DNA of 64,000 nt from Eopsaltria australis (lineage: Eukaryota; Chordata; Aves; Passeriformes; Petroicidae): assembly GCA_034509425.1 (NCBI GenBank), contig JAVTVJ010000001.1:10373501-10437500 (forward strand). Reading direction: 5' to 3'. Below, in pieces: positions 11,791 to 24,636 of the stretch (position 1 is the stretch's first letter; every line of letters starts with the position of its first letter). The translations under genes were made by a program, and so were the position numbers. The notes under the pieces are model-generated. The model saw only the letters and a list, made by a program, of their open reading frames with translations. It was not told where the DNA came from and searched no databases.

Positions 11791-14700
11791 TTCATTTCAA
11801 CAAACAGAATACTGCCAAGTTTCACTTCAATCTTGCAACTTGGAAGAGAGGGGAACAAAAAGTTTATAGCCCAAATGAAGGATTATTGTATTACAAATAA
11901 CTAAAGTTTATGGAAGAATGATTTCAAATGGTTAGACCTATGGTTCCACTCTCCACAAAAGCAGAAAGAAGAGCAGGCAGTAACTTCTCAGCTTCAGTAC
12001 GTTTTTAAATTGAGAGGTCTGTACTCTAAGCAGTGTCCAGCATGCACTGCTACAATTAGTAAAGGTCTTAGTAAAATCTTCCATTTTACCTTTCTGGGTT
12101 TAAAAGAAATGTAACTGCAAATAATTGTGTCATATTTAATCAAGTGGACTCTCCATTTTTTTCATGGGCTCACCTTCTACTTCAGGGGTGCTCCATATAC
12201 AGATAAAGGATATGTAGAGCTAAAATGCCTGAAGTTCTCTACAGATTATTAATAGGTAGAGAGGTCGTGAGTACTTGTAATATGTTCTGGAATAAACAAT
12301 CTTTCAGCTCTGCTTGGAACAGGACTTCAGCAGTGACACACAAACCAGACAGGTGGGTCCAGTCACTTGAAATTCGAGGTATCTTGGGGTTAAATGTATT
12401 CCCTTCCTAGCAGAATTCCAAAAATAGCCAACCAACACATTATGGCAGGATGTTAAACGTGCGGTGTATTGCATTATGGGACACAAAGCACATTCAAGAT
12501 AAATACAGTCCTTCTTATTTTTCTCATGTATATGTTCCACCACATGTATCCAGCAGGGCAGTAAATTACAAACACTTCACCGAGGTTTTTTAGGTAGATA
12601 ATTTATTCTGGTTTTACACACTGTTTTTAGCTTCCAGACATGGGAGGAATGACTCTCCCTTTGCAGCCAACCTTATCTCTTTTCTAGTGGGATTCGCTTC
12701 TCTATTGATCAGCAAAGGCTCAGGATCTGTAAGACACCAGATTTTTAATTTCATAAGTAAGTAAAAATTAAAACCTTGTAATTCTGGGCTATGTACTTTC
12801 ATGTGTGTGTGTATGTTACTGTGCTGAGACAGGCTTGTTCTGTGTCGTGTCGTGACCAACAGGACGAACGTGTACCTGCACACTTCGTTTAATCCACTGT
12901 TAATACTAAAATTTCTGGGATAGAATGTGGACATCAGGCAGCAGCCCATCACTCTATTATGAACACCTAAGAAAACACTGTACCTTATATTAAAAGCTGG
13001 AGGTGAATTTTAGGGTTGAAGGAGTTTAGTTACTCAGTACAGAATTTGGTCCTGAGACAAAAGCTACCATCTTCACCTTTTGAAGAATGCCATGGGATCC
13101 TTAATGACCACAGATGGTCGAGGCCTCAGTTTTATGTCTCATCTTAGAGAGACAGAACAGCCTTTATAGATCTAGATTCAACTAACTGCTGGCAAAAGCT
13201 GAAACTTTTACATTTAATGAAGCTGAGGATCTAAGAGCAAATAGCAACTATTGAACTTGTTATGGACAAACCCAGAGTCTGATTAAGTCCATGGAGCATT
13301 CACTCAAAAAAAAGCAGCCCGTTGTGGTTTACATGTCAACTCTCCTTCACTGTTAAAGAAATCACTAAGTTCTCTGTGGTCTGTGGACACAAAAAAGGCA
13401 CCTACCCTGCATACCAGGACCAAATACTGTGCTTCCAGTGAAGCCTGCAAGCTGTGCTGGGAATGAACTCTTGTGGGACTGAGTATCTCATCTGGATACT
13501 CACCTGAGAGAAAACATAGCTCAAAACAAGACATTTGGCTTTTGCAATGCAATTATCTTGATATTCTCATTAACACAGCATCACCTGCTCTAGGGGCCTT
13601 ACAGGGTGGGAGGCATAGCCTGGAAGTTCCAAGTGACAGATAATTTTTGAGAGCCTCTGTGCCAAAAGAGGAGTGTCTCCCCTGGGATTTGTGAATTACC
13701 TTTCAAGTTACCACAATAAGGTGTGTTATTTTAAAGAGCTTTAGAGGGCAGGACTGTATGGCAAGTCTGACAAAGCACACAAATAATCCAGGGGAAAAAA
13801 TAAGGCGGGATTCTTCAGGCTCATCTCCCCTAAAAAAATAACATTGTCATCCAACTTTGGGATTATCTGGGGGATATAATTATATAATTCAGGCCATTAG
13901 GTTGGTTTAATCAGCAGGGTTTCTTCTGCATTGGGCCTGGATGCGTTGAATTCAGACCCCCTAAACTTGTTCAGTTTGCAGGCCACTCTACAGCTCTCTG
14001 ATGTTTTTGTGCTTTGCAGTCATTTTCTGCTGCTTCGCTGCCAAGCTTCACAATTAACTGGAATGTACAAACATTTCTCCTGGGTTTGACAGGAGCAGAG
14101 ACCTGTCTGTGTGCTGAAGGTCATGTGAGAAGTTTCGGCAGGGTGCACTGTCTGAAGCGACAGCCTCTTGACATCCCCCTTGCAACCCAGTGTGCTCATT
14201 CTAGATGTTTTTTGACCATAGTTTGGCTGCTCTCAGTGTTTATTTTGGAGCTGGAAACTATACCCAAAAGGAGAGCGGTGTTTTTACTGCCCAGCGGGAG
14301 GCTGAGCCTGCGAATCGGATCTGATCTGACTCACCACTGTAGGAGAGAAAACAAGCACATCCTGAGCCTCGATCCAAGTGTGGAGTCCTTACCTAAACCC
14401 CCAGCCCCAGGGAACTCCAAGAGCTGGAGTTTGGCAGTCCTTGAGTCTCTGAAGCATTATCCAGAGACTTCTTCCCATGCAGTCACATTTTCAGTGAGGA
14501 GGCTTCCTATAGCAATAGGGGATGGTAGTGATTACTGTGATTTTGCATAATTCTACATAGTTTGAAGTAAGTTTTCTTCGTAAACCACTGTGTTCCCCTT
14601 CTTGTTTATTGTGTTTAAAATACAGTTCTGGTTTATAATCCTTTTTAATTTTCCTAACACATGAAAGCATATATTGAAGTGTGTAAGCTGTATGATGACT

Positions 14701-15674
14701 GATCTTGCAAGGAATCGTTAATATCTTAGTCATATCTATAACAGAGCAAAATAACTCCAGTGGAAGACATTGATGCTGACTCACAGCAAAGGAGCCACTC
14801 AGGGTTGTGCATCTTGACTGATGGACTGGGGGTGGGGTTAGATTTTAAAATCTCAGACTTAATTTCTGAGTATGGCTGTTCTTTGTGCCAGTGGCCTGAA
14901 AACAATTTCTCTGTCTTTGCTGAACCAGTTTCAAATCTACATACGAAAGTCACTATAAAATCTTTAGTATATTGCTACTGTTGAGCACAGATAATGTTGA
15001 CTTTGAAAGCAAAGCCTGTTCACTTTTCACCAATGGGAAAAATTATATTCAGAGAGAACTAAAATAGGGCTTAACTGAAGGTTACATGAAAGCTATGAAG
15101 GGGGCTCCAAGGGAAGTGCTATGTTTTCCCCTCTGTTATGGACAAAGGTGAATGAAGGGAGCAGCAAGATTAGCAGGAAGTCGTATTTTAAAGCTGGAGA
15201 CATAAGATAAAACTCCTCTGAAAACAAAGTCTCTAGTCAGCAGTATTAATAAAATGCCAGGTTCTTTTAAAAAAAAAGAGAAGGAAGAGTTACTAATAAT
15301 AAAAAAGAATTAGGTCTCTGTTTATATTGCAATATTTAGTGTTTTGCTCTTCTAAATATGGAAGCTCAAAAGTTGTATGTCAGCAGACAAGCTCTCCACG
15401 TATAGTTAGAGGGGTAGCTTGGTTCCAAGGTGTGATATGATAGACATGTGTAATACTGTATGATATTGCACAGGGGCTATTTTATCTTTCTAAAACCCGT
15501 ACTGTACAATACTGAACTAGTTTTGCTAGTCCCTCTGATGGATACAAAGTGCAAAGTGGTATCCATATGGCCCTATGGAAGTATAACATCACATTCTTCT
15601 AGCTTATACAAGTTTAATGGCACTGAATTAGCATGGGCTGCCCTTTGGTGCTAATTCTTTCTGCACTCGGGGGG
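11791..15674. other. Non-coding stretch, long chance frame included
   Basis: Holds the longest open frame in the window, 14014-14550 plus strand (178 codons). Its translation shows no domain, no biased composition and no clear initiator context, so it is treated as chance. The rest is unique AT-rich sequence with brief A-runs at about 13302-13312 and 15267-15279. Confidence 0.5.
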
Positions 15675-15849
15675 TTAAAGGAGCTTCATACTATCCAGAT
15701 GTTCAGTGGCTCCTGCAAATGAAAGATTAGCAATTTTTGCAACTGCTGCTCTTTCTTCTGCTCCCTTTTTAAAGCTGATATTTTCCTTAAGAACTTGCTT
15801 AGTATCTGAGTCAGAGGAATCTCTTCCCTCAGGTAAATCAATCAATAGG
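15675..15849 (-). pseudogene. Candidate exon or gene relic, unrecognised
   Basis: On the minus strand an open frame runs to a stop at 15675. Its translation is hydrophilic and protein-like: an acidic DSSDSD stretch, then a lysine-rich part, then an alanine-rich part ending DSMKLL. Just upstream on the same strand is a pyrimidine-rich run ending TTCTTGTGCAG, a fair splice acceptor whose exon would begin at 15849. The protein was not recognised. The acceptor phase does not join cleanly to the candidate at 16349-16660, so the two are not shown to be one gene. It could equally be a chance frame of about 58 codons. Confidence 0.2.
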
Positions 15850-16348
15850 CTGCACAAGAAAAGGAACAAAATGTAGAGGAGGTAGGCCTGAGTTGTATTA
15901 ATTTGTTTACAGGAATTGCCTTCCAGGGACCAATATATTCATCCCAGGGTTTCATTTTCCTCAGTGAAATAGGAATCAAACACAGCATTATTTCAGGGTA
16001 TAAAAATAAAATAATAAAAAGTAGCTCAAATTTCTTCAAAACCCCCCACATTTTTACTGTTAATCAATAAGTGTCCCTATTAATTTTGCAGATTAGACTA
16101 TAGATAAATGATACATACAGGTATCAGAAATGCAGCTCTAAATTCCCACCTGCCACCAACAAGGCATCCTGAAGAGAAACAGGAAAAGTAGCCAAAATTC
16201 ATTTAAATAAACAAATACCAGCTTCATATCTACTAAGCCCATCTTTTGTATACATGGGTTTACTCAGATTCCTGCTGCTGCAAGAGCTGTTCAAGCATGG
16301 AATAAGTAGAGTTCCAATGAGACAAAACCTTCTGCCTCAGCTGGCATT

Positions 16349-16660
16349 TTAAAACTTGTTTTCTTGCTGCAGCTCAGCTAGAATTTTTCTAACCTTAACA
16401 GAATTGCTAGATCTCACATCTTGCTCTAATATGTTCTTTTCCAGTGCTCCAGTTATCGTACAGAAAGAACGAATTGTCTGAGGCAGAAAGCGATGTCGGA
16501 TGAGTGCTGCCAGCACCGTGACTGTGCTCTGTGAAACTTCCCTAATGAAGACATGCACCAGGCTGCTCTTGCTGCTCTTCCTCTGCTTTTTGAGAAGTCC
16601 AGACATGTACTGTGCCTGGGAACAAGCTCCTTCTCATGTAGCTCCCCCAGCTTCCACACA
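16349..16660 (-). pseudogene. Frame-broken protein-like fragment, unrecognised
   Basis: The minus strand has an 85-codon frame (16606 down to the TAA at 16349). Its translation looks like real protein: a basic KKQRKSSKSS segment, a hydrophobic stretch with TVTVLAALIR, then ALEKNILEQ and a charged end LAELQQENKF. Codons include several CpG-containing ones (ACG, CGA, CGC, CGT), unusual in this CpG-poor region. Upstream, plausible coding text (KLGELHEKELVPRH) lies in another frame; moving between the two near 16606-16615 needs a one-base shift. An acceptor-like CTATCTCCACCTAG lies just before it. This suggests a decayed exon or retrocopy. The parent protein was not recognised. A lineage-specific noncoding RNA or chance frame remains possible. 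Confidence 0.33.
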
Positions 16661-19600
16661 AAGAAAACTAGGTGGAGATAGCAGCATCTTGTATTAGTTA
16701 AGCCGATTTGGGGGCATGCTGGTAACTAGTTGTCTGAAGAAATTATTGGCTTAAATTTATGACTACTTGAATGAATTGCTCATTTAATTTATTAGGCACT
16801 GATGTGTTTGCTTGGTGTAGATTCTCAGCACTCTGAGGGCACTTCCAGCCTTTCCATACCCAGCCTTCCCCAGGGCCACCCCTGGACATGCCCATTGCTC
16901 CAAAACAGTGAGGATCCTAGATATCATAATCCCTCAGCCTAGAGGGGCAGTGAACAGTTTGGGAGCACTGAGTAGGATAAAAGGGAAGAGGCACTTTGAG
17001 GAAAAGGATTCTTCCACAGCAGAGGACTCAGTTATGGGCTTGCAATGATTCCAGCAGAGATGCAACACTTCAGCCTGAGACACAGCCAGGTTGTAAATAG
17101 ATCAGGACTAGCATGGACTGTAAGCAGGCTGGGCCATGGTGCACATGAACCAGGTCACACACACACTTACCCAGCATTGCTCCAGGAGTAGAGGTTATTG
17201 GCTGTGCACTGAGGACTCAAGGCTACAGTGAAAAGTAGCTGCAGAACAAGGGAAAAAGAGGGGGAGAAAGAAAAGCAGGGGGGAAATAAATATGAAAAAA
17301 CAAGGACCTCCAATCAATTTCACCAGTGTGAGGATCTCAAGGGATGGAAGAGCTGATTCTCTAGGACTTCTCCTGAACTCTTGTCCCCGCTGAAACATCT
17401 TTGATACGTTAGTGGCCTGCTATGCTGATATATTTTTAAGAGATCCATAGAATTTTATTGAGATATGCTCTGTTTAGCAGCAATATTTATCACAGGTCAG
17501 ATTTAGGATCAGGCATGGTCCAGCTGCAGACACTTAACCTTTGTAAGCAAATGTTTGATTTTAAGTCTATATTCCCATTTGACAAAAATAAATTCTCAGC
17601 AAGGGGAGGGCTAAACCTTAGCATGTTACTTTCTTCTAACATGACAGATCCTGCTTTTGAAAACCTCAGGCTTTGGGAAGGTGTAGGAGCTCCAGTGACT
17701 TACCATTCCAGCAGAAGCAGCAGTTTGTAGATGCAGCAGGAAAGAGTTACAGCAAAGGGGGCAGGGAGCAATGGAGAAAGTTAATGATCAGATCGAAGAA
17801 TCCCAGTCTTGAAAACTAATGGCATTACCTCTGTGCTTGTAAGACCTACAAACTCAATCAGAGCATAGCAAGTGGAAGAGTTCACTACTTGGCACCACAG
17901 CCTAATTTGGGAATTGTGCAGAACAGTGATGAGAGGCAGGTATTTGGAGGGCACTGAATCAGCAGCGATGACAAACTCACCACAGAGACTTTACTAATCT
18001 ATCAGACCAGAGCTGCTGTTGGCCAAGCAGCTAGATGAAATCCACAGCCCTGTGGGTTGTCCCCAGTAGAGTGAGAAAATCATGATGATCTACTATTTTG
18101 GATATAGTTCTTTTTATTTTACAGAAATACATGAAGCCTTGCTTCCCAGAGCATGGGCAGAAAACCAGACAACAGGAGCCTGTTTCACTTTTTACGGCTC
18201 CTGGCTTCTCGCAGCATTCAGTCCCCAAACTCTCTCTCCAGGTAGCTGTTGTGTTTCAGGGCCACATCTGTAGTATTCTTGCATCTGTCTTGTTTTAACT
18301 CACTAACTCTGCCCTCAGTTGCTCTGGTCTTTCTGCATTTCTCAGAGACACTGAATTACAGACCAGTGTATCAGCCCATGGTTTGCTGTACCAACCACCA
18401 GAGACATGGACTGGTTTGTAGCTAATGTGGGGTTTGTGCAAATTCTGCTTATTTTTTGGGTTGGGAAATGGTTCTTTTTTATCAGATTCCTGATATGACA
18501 AAAGTATCCTTGTGGCTTTCTATAGCCATCTGAGAAAGTAAAAGACTAGTCTCATCACCTGAAATTCAGTCCGTCTTGTAAGAGTAGTCTAAAAGTCTGC
18601 ATGTTCAATAAATCCTTTGCTCTTGCCAGCTGTCCAATCAAGCAAGTCCCTCACCCCATAGGAAGCATTACTTGAATCTCAAGCCAGTGTCAAGGGATGA
18701 CATTATATCCACCCCTACCTTGCAGACTCCAAATGCAAATCAAATATTTGCAAGAGTGAATGTTCCCTCTGAAACACCAGGTATAGCATGAGCTCTGTCC
18801 CATATAACAAGCCTGTGCAATTCAGGAAATATCTTGGGACAATCAAATCCTACAAGGAACTTGTGGTTGCTGGAAAATATCACAACTTCACCTCTTCCCC
18901 ATTCCTTCTTTCCTCCACACAATGGGGAAACCGTTTTCTCTCTCTGACACTCTCTGCCTTTTTATATCTCACTGCTGTCACTCAGCTCAGCCATAATCCC
19001 ACAGCACACTGTGTTCATCGTGTCTAGTTGGCTTCCTTGAGTCTGGCTGGCCTTGGATCACACTGTTCAAGGCATAAAACAACAGTGGTGGACACCTCAG
19101 GGCAGGAACAGCATCTCTGTCACATCACAGGAGTTACCGTAATTTAGGCAATAAAAATGAGAATACCCGTAAGAAAAGTCACCTTGGCTGTCCAGCTCCT
19201 TCTCTCCTTGAACTCCAGTGGCTTCTTGGCTTTTGAAATAATGTAGCACAGAAAGCTGGTCTCCCAGGTACTGAGTTTCTTCTGCTGGGCTCCAGCCAGC
19301 TGCTCTCTTTGCCTGCTTTCTCTCTTCATTGACAATTTATTGGCTGCCCTATACCTGGGGTTTTTTTCCTCTTAAATTTTCTCTTTTCTGGGCAATCCTT
19401 ATACTCGACTCAGCTGGCAGAATATTTCCTCAGTACTTGAGTGAGAGTGTGTCTACTGCAAGGGGAAAAAAGAGGCGTCCCTCGCTGAACCTGCCACGGT
19501 GCCACAGCCGTGCCTGTTAACATCAAAATACAGCATGCTTGGGAAACGAAGCTGCTCTTCCATTTCAGTGCTACCTCCTGCTTGTACCTTTATACTTGGT

Positions 19601-22099
19601 TTATTTGGATCATCTCAGAAGGCCCTGGAGGATGGGCTCAAACATCCCTGACTCCCACCTCACCGATGGCCTCTCCTCGCTCTAGGCTCAGAGCTTAGTT
19701 TCCCTATTCCCCATTCCAGTTGCTATGCCCGCTGCCTCCCATGGGTATTCATTTCTATGCTCAGCTTCTGAAAGCATGTTTAAAATCACTTTACATTTAA
19801 ATTAGCTAAGGGCCTTAATGTTTGGATTATGACTAAAGTGCAAGTGGGTTGTAACTCTTTCCTCTCCTTTGAAATTTAACATCTAGATTAAGGAAGGTTG
19901 AAATTCTTCCCTCTCCAGCTCTGCCTTCATCCTTTCTCCCAGCAGGTCCTCGCTTGTGGCACCAGTAGGAATAAACAGCCTGTCCGTGCTTGGGACGAAT
20001 CGGGACTGGCCACAGGATGTCACTATTACTCCACAAACATACGGAGACTGAAGTGTTTGTTTACAGAAGACCAGGATCTGAGCTTCAGCTGTATACAACT
20101 CAGATTTCGCCTGCCTTCTCAGCTCTGTATTGGAACTTGAGGAGACACATCCCGATGCTCCTCAACAGAGCCACAATCCTGTGCAGAATTTGGCAAGGTG
20201 CATTAAGACACAACTTGTGTCTGCGTGAGCATGTGCACACATCGGCTTCAGTTTGTCCTAAGTTTACATAGCCTTTGGATTTCACCTTGGATGTGGGATT
20301 CAAATGCCTGAAGTGAGCCAAGAACTGCGTGTTTCAAGCCAAAATCACGTTAAGCCTCTGAGTATCAAATGGTTTCCCTGTAAAACCTTAAATCAGCCCA
20401 GGTCCCCTCCAACTCAGACAGGGCTCATAAAACTTGGGGTAAAATTCAGTTTCAAGTTCATAACAAAACTCAAAGGCAGGTTTCAGGTTTGCATTTGGAT
20501 TTTGTTTGGAATGTTTGCGTGGCTCTGCTCAATGCAAGGTCACAGGCACTGGGTGGGGGAAAGGTTTTTTAAATGTTGCCATTCTCCAAAACAGAGATAA
20601 ACACATGACTCTGAGCTGGTGCAACCACGGGGTGAAAATTCAAATGCAGCAGTAGATAGAAATGTCCATTCAGGAGACAGAAACCAGGCTAAGTAAAATG
20701 GTCAAAAGGAAACATCTTTATCCTGGGAAGCTGACTATCAATGTGTCAGCATAAGGACTCTTCATCTCTTCTCCCTCTTACCTCTTCAACACCCTGTTCT
20801 TTCTTTCTTATTCCTTGAGATGTATGAGCTGCTGTACCTCAGATTTCATGTCTTGGGGAATCTCCAGCTAGCTCCCTTCCAGGCCAGTAAATTTTATATT
20901 CACATCTTGTTCACAAAACACCCCAATTCACAAAAATGTGTCCTCTGTTTATATATTATCGTTGATTGGTTGAGTTCTGAGAACTTATTCCATGTTTACA
21001 CCTCACTATATTGAATTCAAGTGGTTTGTGGTTAGTGGTACCATTTTTATTTTTTTCTGGGGAAGCATTGTATTATTTGCAGAAAATAACCCCATATGTA
21101 TGGAGTTTTGTAATGTACAAATACTAATATGTTCTTAATTTGTGCCTTTTGATTTGCAAATATTGTGTGAAGAAGCTTCTCTTACAATTTGGGAACCTTT
21201 TTGGCAGCACTGGGCTTAATTTTTACCCTTTGGATTATGAGATAGTTAAAACACAAGAGGTAGATGTATCCTATTCCTCTATAAAACAGGATTGTTTTTC
21301 TCAGTATTGGTTGAGGAATGTCTGTTTTGCAGGGCTGGTGCTGTGATGGGCAACAGGCAGTAGGTGACTCATGTGGAAGAGAGACCTCTACAGAAGACCA
21401 TTTTACACAGAGCTATCTTGAAATATCCTACCTGGGCAGACTTCATGAAGGTTAAGGCACATTATTTTGGGAACCAAACTTCACTGGTTTGACTGTGGTG
21501 AGCTAAGATCAGTTGGACAAAGACTATTAGAAAAATCTGGAAGAGGATTTATTTAGTTTCTGTAGTGGAGCAGAAATATAAAAATCTGTAAAAGTAGAGA
21601 GTTTCTACCTTATCAGAGGTGGAGAGTTTCCACCTTGTATTTTGTGTTTGTCTTTTTCTGTAGTCTTAATGCCCTCTCACCAAGTCCCATGGGCTTTAAC
21701 AATAAACCTCAGGCCTTTACATTTGCTACGTCTCACTGTTTAACTGGAAAGACTCTTGACTGGGACTTTGTCTGGTTATCTGGTGCTTTTTGTGCTGTCT
21801 CCTGTGAAGGAAACATGTTTCTTCTAGAAGACTTCCCTTCCAATTCCAGCTTCCAGCAATAAACTGATGGACCAGAAAGGAGGCTGCTGTCTCTAGGGAG
21901 GAACTGCTACTCCAGTCTTGCAGAATTACAACTGTCCATCTGAATTTGAGTGTGAGCAAGCTTCTGTTTTAACCTCCACTCTCTCTGTTGTTTTGTGTGT
22001 CTGCACATCTTGAGGGAAAATCCGACTGCAGCAGCCCCTTGCTTAGAATGGGAATTAGAATGGGCTCAGAGCATGCAGCCAAGGGTTGAACAAGTGTTG
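16661..22099. other. Non-coding stretch with a purine tract
   Basis: No gene or interspersed repeat recognised. A purine-rich tract lies at 17246-17306 (G- and A-runs on the plus strand). The remainder is unique sequence with short chance frames on both strands; 21020-21260 is AT-rich and repeat-free. Confidence 0.5.
17246..17306 (+). repeat. Purine-rich low-complexity tract
   Basis: Nearly all A and G over about 60 bases, including a run of five G and one of six G. Such tracts can form triplex or unusual DNA structure; no gene context is evident. Confidence 0.6.
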
Positions 22100-22215
22100 A
22101 TTTAGATTAGATATAAGAAAGAAGTTCTGTACATTGAGGTTATAGAGACACAGGTTTCCCAGAGAGGTGGTGGATGCCCCATCCTTGGAAACAGTCAAGG
22201 CCAGGTTGGCATATC
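22100..22215 (+). mobile_element. CR1 LINE fragment, truncated at both ends
   Basis: Matches the avian CR1 region just before the 3' end in sense orientation: GAAGAAGTTCTGTACA-like words, then CCCAGAGAGGTGGTGGATG, then CCATCCTTGGAAACAGTCAA and GGCCAGGTTGG. The usual 3' terminus (rapid run to ATTCTATG units) is missing, so the fragment is broken at both sides. CR1 inserts by target-primed reverse transcription, and 5' truncation is usual; loss of the 3' end implies later deletion or decay. Confidence 0.85.
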
Positions 22216-23661
22216 TTGCTCTTAGAGCTGGCCGAAAAACTAGCTGGCAGGCACCTGTACTGAATTATGTGCTGCCATGGCTGTATTACTCACAGCACTG
22301 GAGAATGATTGCTTAAAGCCAAATGAAATATGTCTCATGATCTGTCTTTTCATGTCCTCAGCCTGCCTGGTCTTTGCTCCACAGATGATGCAGTGCTATA
22401 GGTCCATACCAATGGCAGTTTCAGTACCCTCACACCAGTACCAGTTTAGTGCTGACAGCAGGAGGGTTCCAGCTTCCACAGCACTTTTTCCAACACTCCC
22501 TTCAGCTCATGGCACATCCCTGCATGGAGGCACACAACACATGCTCATCCCACAGCACACAATGGAAAGTCAAGGCAGGCAGCACAAAGACACCTGGCAC
22601 ACAGGCCAGCTCATATTTCCATTGTTTAAGAAAATGAGTTGTAGACATACCTCTGGTTCAGGTAGTAAGGTAGATCTATGTCATCTCTCATTGTTATTAG
22701 AGAGTAATGAATAATTCTGAAACTGTTGTCATGGGGAGTTTCATCACCTGATCAGATCAGAGCACCATCAGTGTAATCCACAAGCCCAGTAGACCAGGCT
22801 GCTCTATTTGTGTGTTTATCTCTCATTCTCTGATGCAAGTACAACAAGAATGTTCATCTAAGGCACATGGTCCCCAGTTCTTTATCAATGTTTTGCATTT
22901 AATGTCCCTTGTAACTGAGCTGCAGCTCTCAGAGCAACAAAGACATGTGGATGCATCCAACACTCCATACCCTTTCTGTCTGTCCAGTTGCAGTGATGAT
23001 TCCACTAACATACATCAGACTCGGAAGTCATAATTTGCATGACTTATTTTTGTTATTCTTACCCACATCACACAAAGAGCTCAGTGTACACAGAGGCACA
23101 TCAGCAAATCAAGATGCTTCTGAGGCCGTATTCCTCCAGAGGCAGGCATGGCAGTTCAGGTTAGAAATCACTGTGCTGAAGCCAGTGGGGTAGAGTAGGG
23201 ATATAAAGAAAATTGTACTTGTACTCCTTCCACAGCAATTGCTGAGCTACACTGGATAGTTTATGTTGTGCCTTTAGACATGTGCCATGACATTTCTGTT
23301 AAATGTCTTCTTTCTTCTATTTTGTCTGTTTTAGACCTCTCTCTGTGGTTTACACCTTCAAGCTGCCATACAGATACTAACGTGTATTTGTATGTTTGTA
23401 TCCTAGAGGTCGATAAGGAATAAGGACACCTAACAAATATGGTACTCTCTGTCCTGTCTCTTTTGGCTTTGGGACAAGCAGAGCTGCTTTGAGGTACCAG
23501 AAGAAAGCACAGTAAGGTTTTTTAAATTCAGGCTGAATGCACACATGGTTACAGTGCTTTCAGGTGGCACTTCTGCATGTAAGAGTTGAATTGATTTTCT
23601 CTGGTTTAGCCATTCAAGTCACAAAATGGTTTAAATACAAATGTAATAATTTTATAATGTA
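22216..23661. other. Non-coding stretch, nothing recognised
   Basis: Unique sequence after the CR1 fragment. A 145-codon plus-strand frame at 22277-22714 has no recognisable domain and irregular composition, and is taken as chance. Confidence 0.55.
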
Positions 23662-23677
23662 TCCACTAGATGGTAGC
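23662..23677 (+). promoter_or_regulatory. CTCF-like site, forward
   Basis: TCCACTAGATGGTAGC fits the CTCF core (CCACNAG followed by R-K-GG) closely. CTCF binds such sites as a chromatin boundary or loop anchor. Short motif only; occupancy is unknown. Confidence 0.4.
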
Positions 23678-24094
23678 CTATCCTTATCCTTGCCATTTAC
23701 CAATTCCATAAAGACATTTTACACAATAACCAGTGATCCATTCCATTTCAAGAAATCCCATTGTGTATATTCCTACTATCAAGGAGACACTTGCCCAGTG
23801 GAACCCAGCATATGAGCAGGGAAATGCAACTCATAAAAATTCCTCCTTGTCAGAAATGCATTTGCCCACAACCCCAGTTCAGATCTGGTGCAAGGTTTAG
23901 TGACTCTTAGGAAGTATCCAAGCAGTACAAAAATATATGATCCTGATACCTGCATTTTTGTTATTATTTCAAATTCAAAGCAGTCATTCACATTCGTCAA
24001 CAGTAGTTTTCACGCTTACATTGGCACCTAAAATTATGATATTTTGTAATTTTAAGAAGGCTTATCTAGGGCATGATTAGCCTTTTGCTGAAGG
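23678..24094. other. Non-coding stretch, possible 3' untranslated region
   Basis: Nothing recognised. If the candidate minus-strand exon at 24095-24266 is a true last exon, this would be its 3' untranslated region. No canonical AATAAA on the minus strand stands out immediately downstream of the stop. Confidence 0.4.
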
Positions 24095-24266
24095 TCAGAT
24101 TCTGTACAGAAAGTCTGAGTGGTTTTTCTGCATAACATTTTGGAAAGAGGTAATCGATAGTGGGTCAATGTATAAGTCTTCCTCTGAGTCTTCCTGAAAA
24201 AGATCAGAATAATCATGAATTTTTGTGCCTCCTAAGCAAAATGCATTTCTTTGATCTATTTTCCTC
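24095..24266 (-). CDS. Candidate terminal coding exon, unrecognised protein
   Basis: On the minus strand a long pyrimidine tract (about 24270-24292) ends in TATGTATTAG, a textbook splice acceptor. The open frame from 24266 runs 57 codons to a TGA at 24095. The translation begins with basic residues (RKIDQRN), continues GGTKIHDYSDLF, then an acidic QEDSEEDLYID, and ends NHSDFLYRI. It reads like the cytoplasmic C-terminus of a membrane protein: basic start, acidic middle, scattered tyrosines. The phase is one base completing a preceding codon. No upstream exon was found with confidence in the 40 kb to the right, and the family was not recognised. Alternatives are a relic exon or chance. Confidence 0.33.
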
Positions 24267-24453
24267 CTAATACATATAAGAAAGGAGAGAGAGAAAGTGA
24301 GAAACATACATTATTAAAAAGTATCAGCCTTCTTCACAATAGTATCTGCGTACCAACGAAGATAAATACAATCGCCGAGGACTTTAAAGGAGAATTGAAA
24401 ACAAAAATTACAGTGTTTTGTGCTGTGTGTGGCATAAACTGGTTGAAATAAAA

Positions 24454-24487
24454 GCATGCCACACAGCAGCTTTTCTGCTGTGCATGC
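24454..24487. repeat. Short inverted repeat (hairpin)
   Basis: GCATGCCACACAGCAG (24454-24469) pairs with CTGCTGTGCATGC (24475-24487) across a five-base loop, with one three-base bulge. It is too short for a typical microRNA precursor. Confidence 0.6.
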
Positions 24488-24636
24488 CTCTAATCTCTGT
24501 CCTCGCAGTGCTGCCAGGTAGGAGGTCGCAGAGAGCAGCAGGTGTTTGACAGACATTCCACTTTAATGGCATTATATCAACATGCCACAAAATGTCACAG
24601 TTGCCTTTAATTAGCTGCATAAGCATTTTATGCTCG

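Noticed and set aside
14014..14550. Longest open frame in the window (178 codons, plus strand)
   Set aside because: No recognisable domain, no ATG in good context at the start, irregular composition. One frame of this length is expected by chance in 64 kb.
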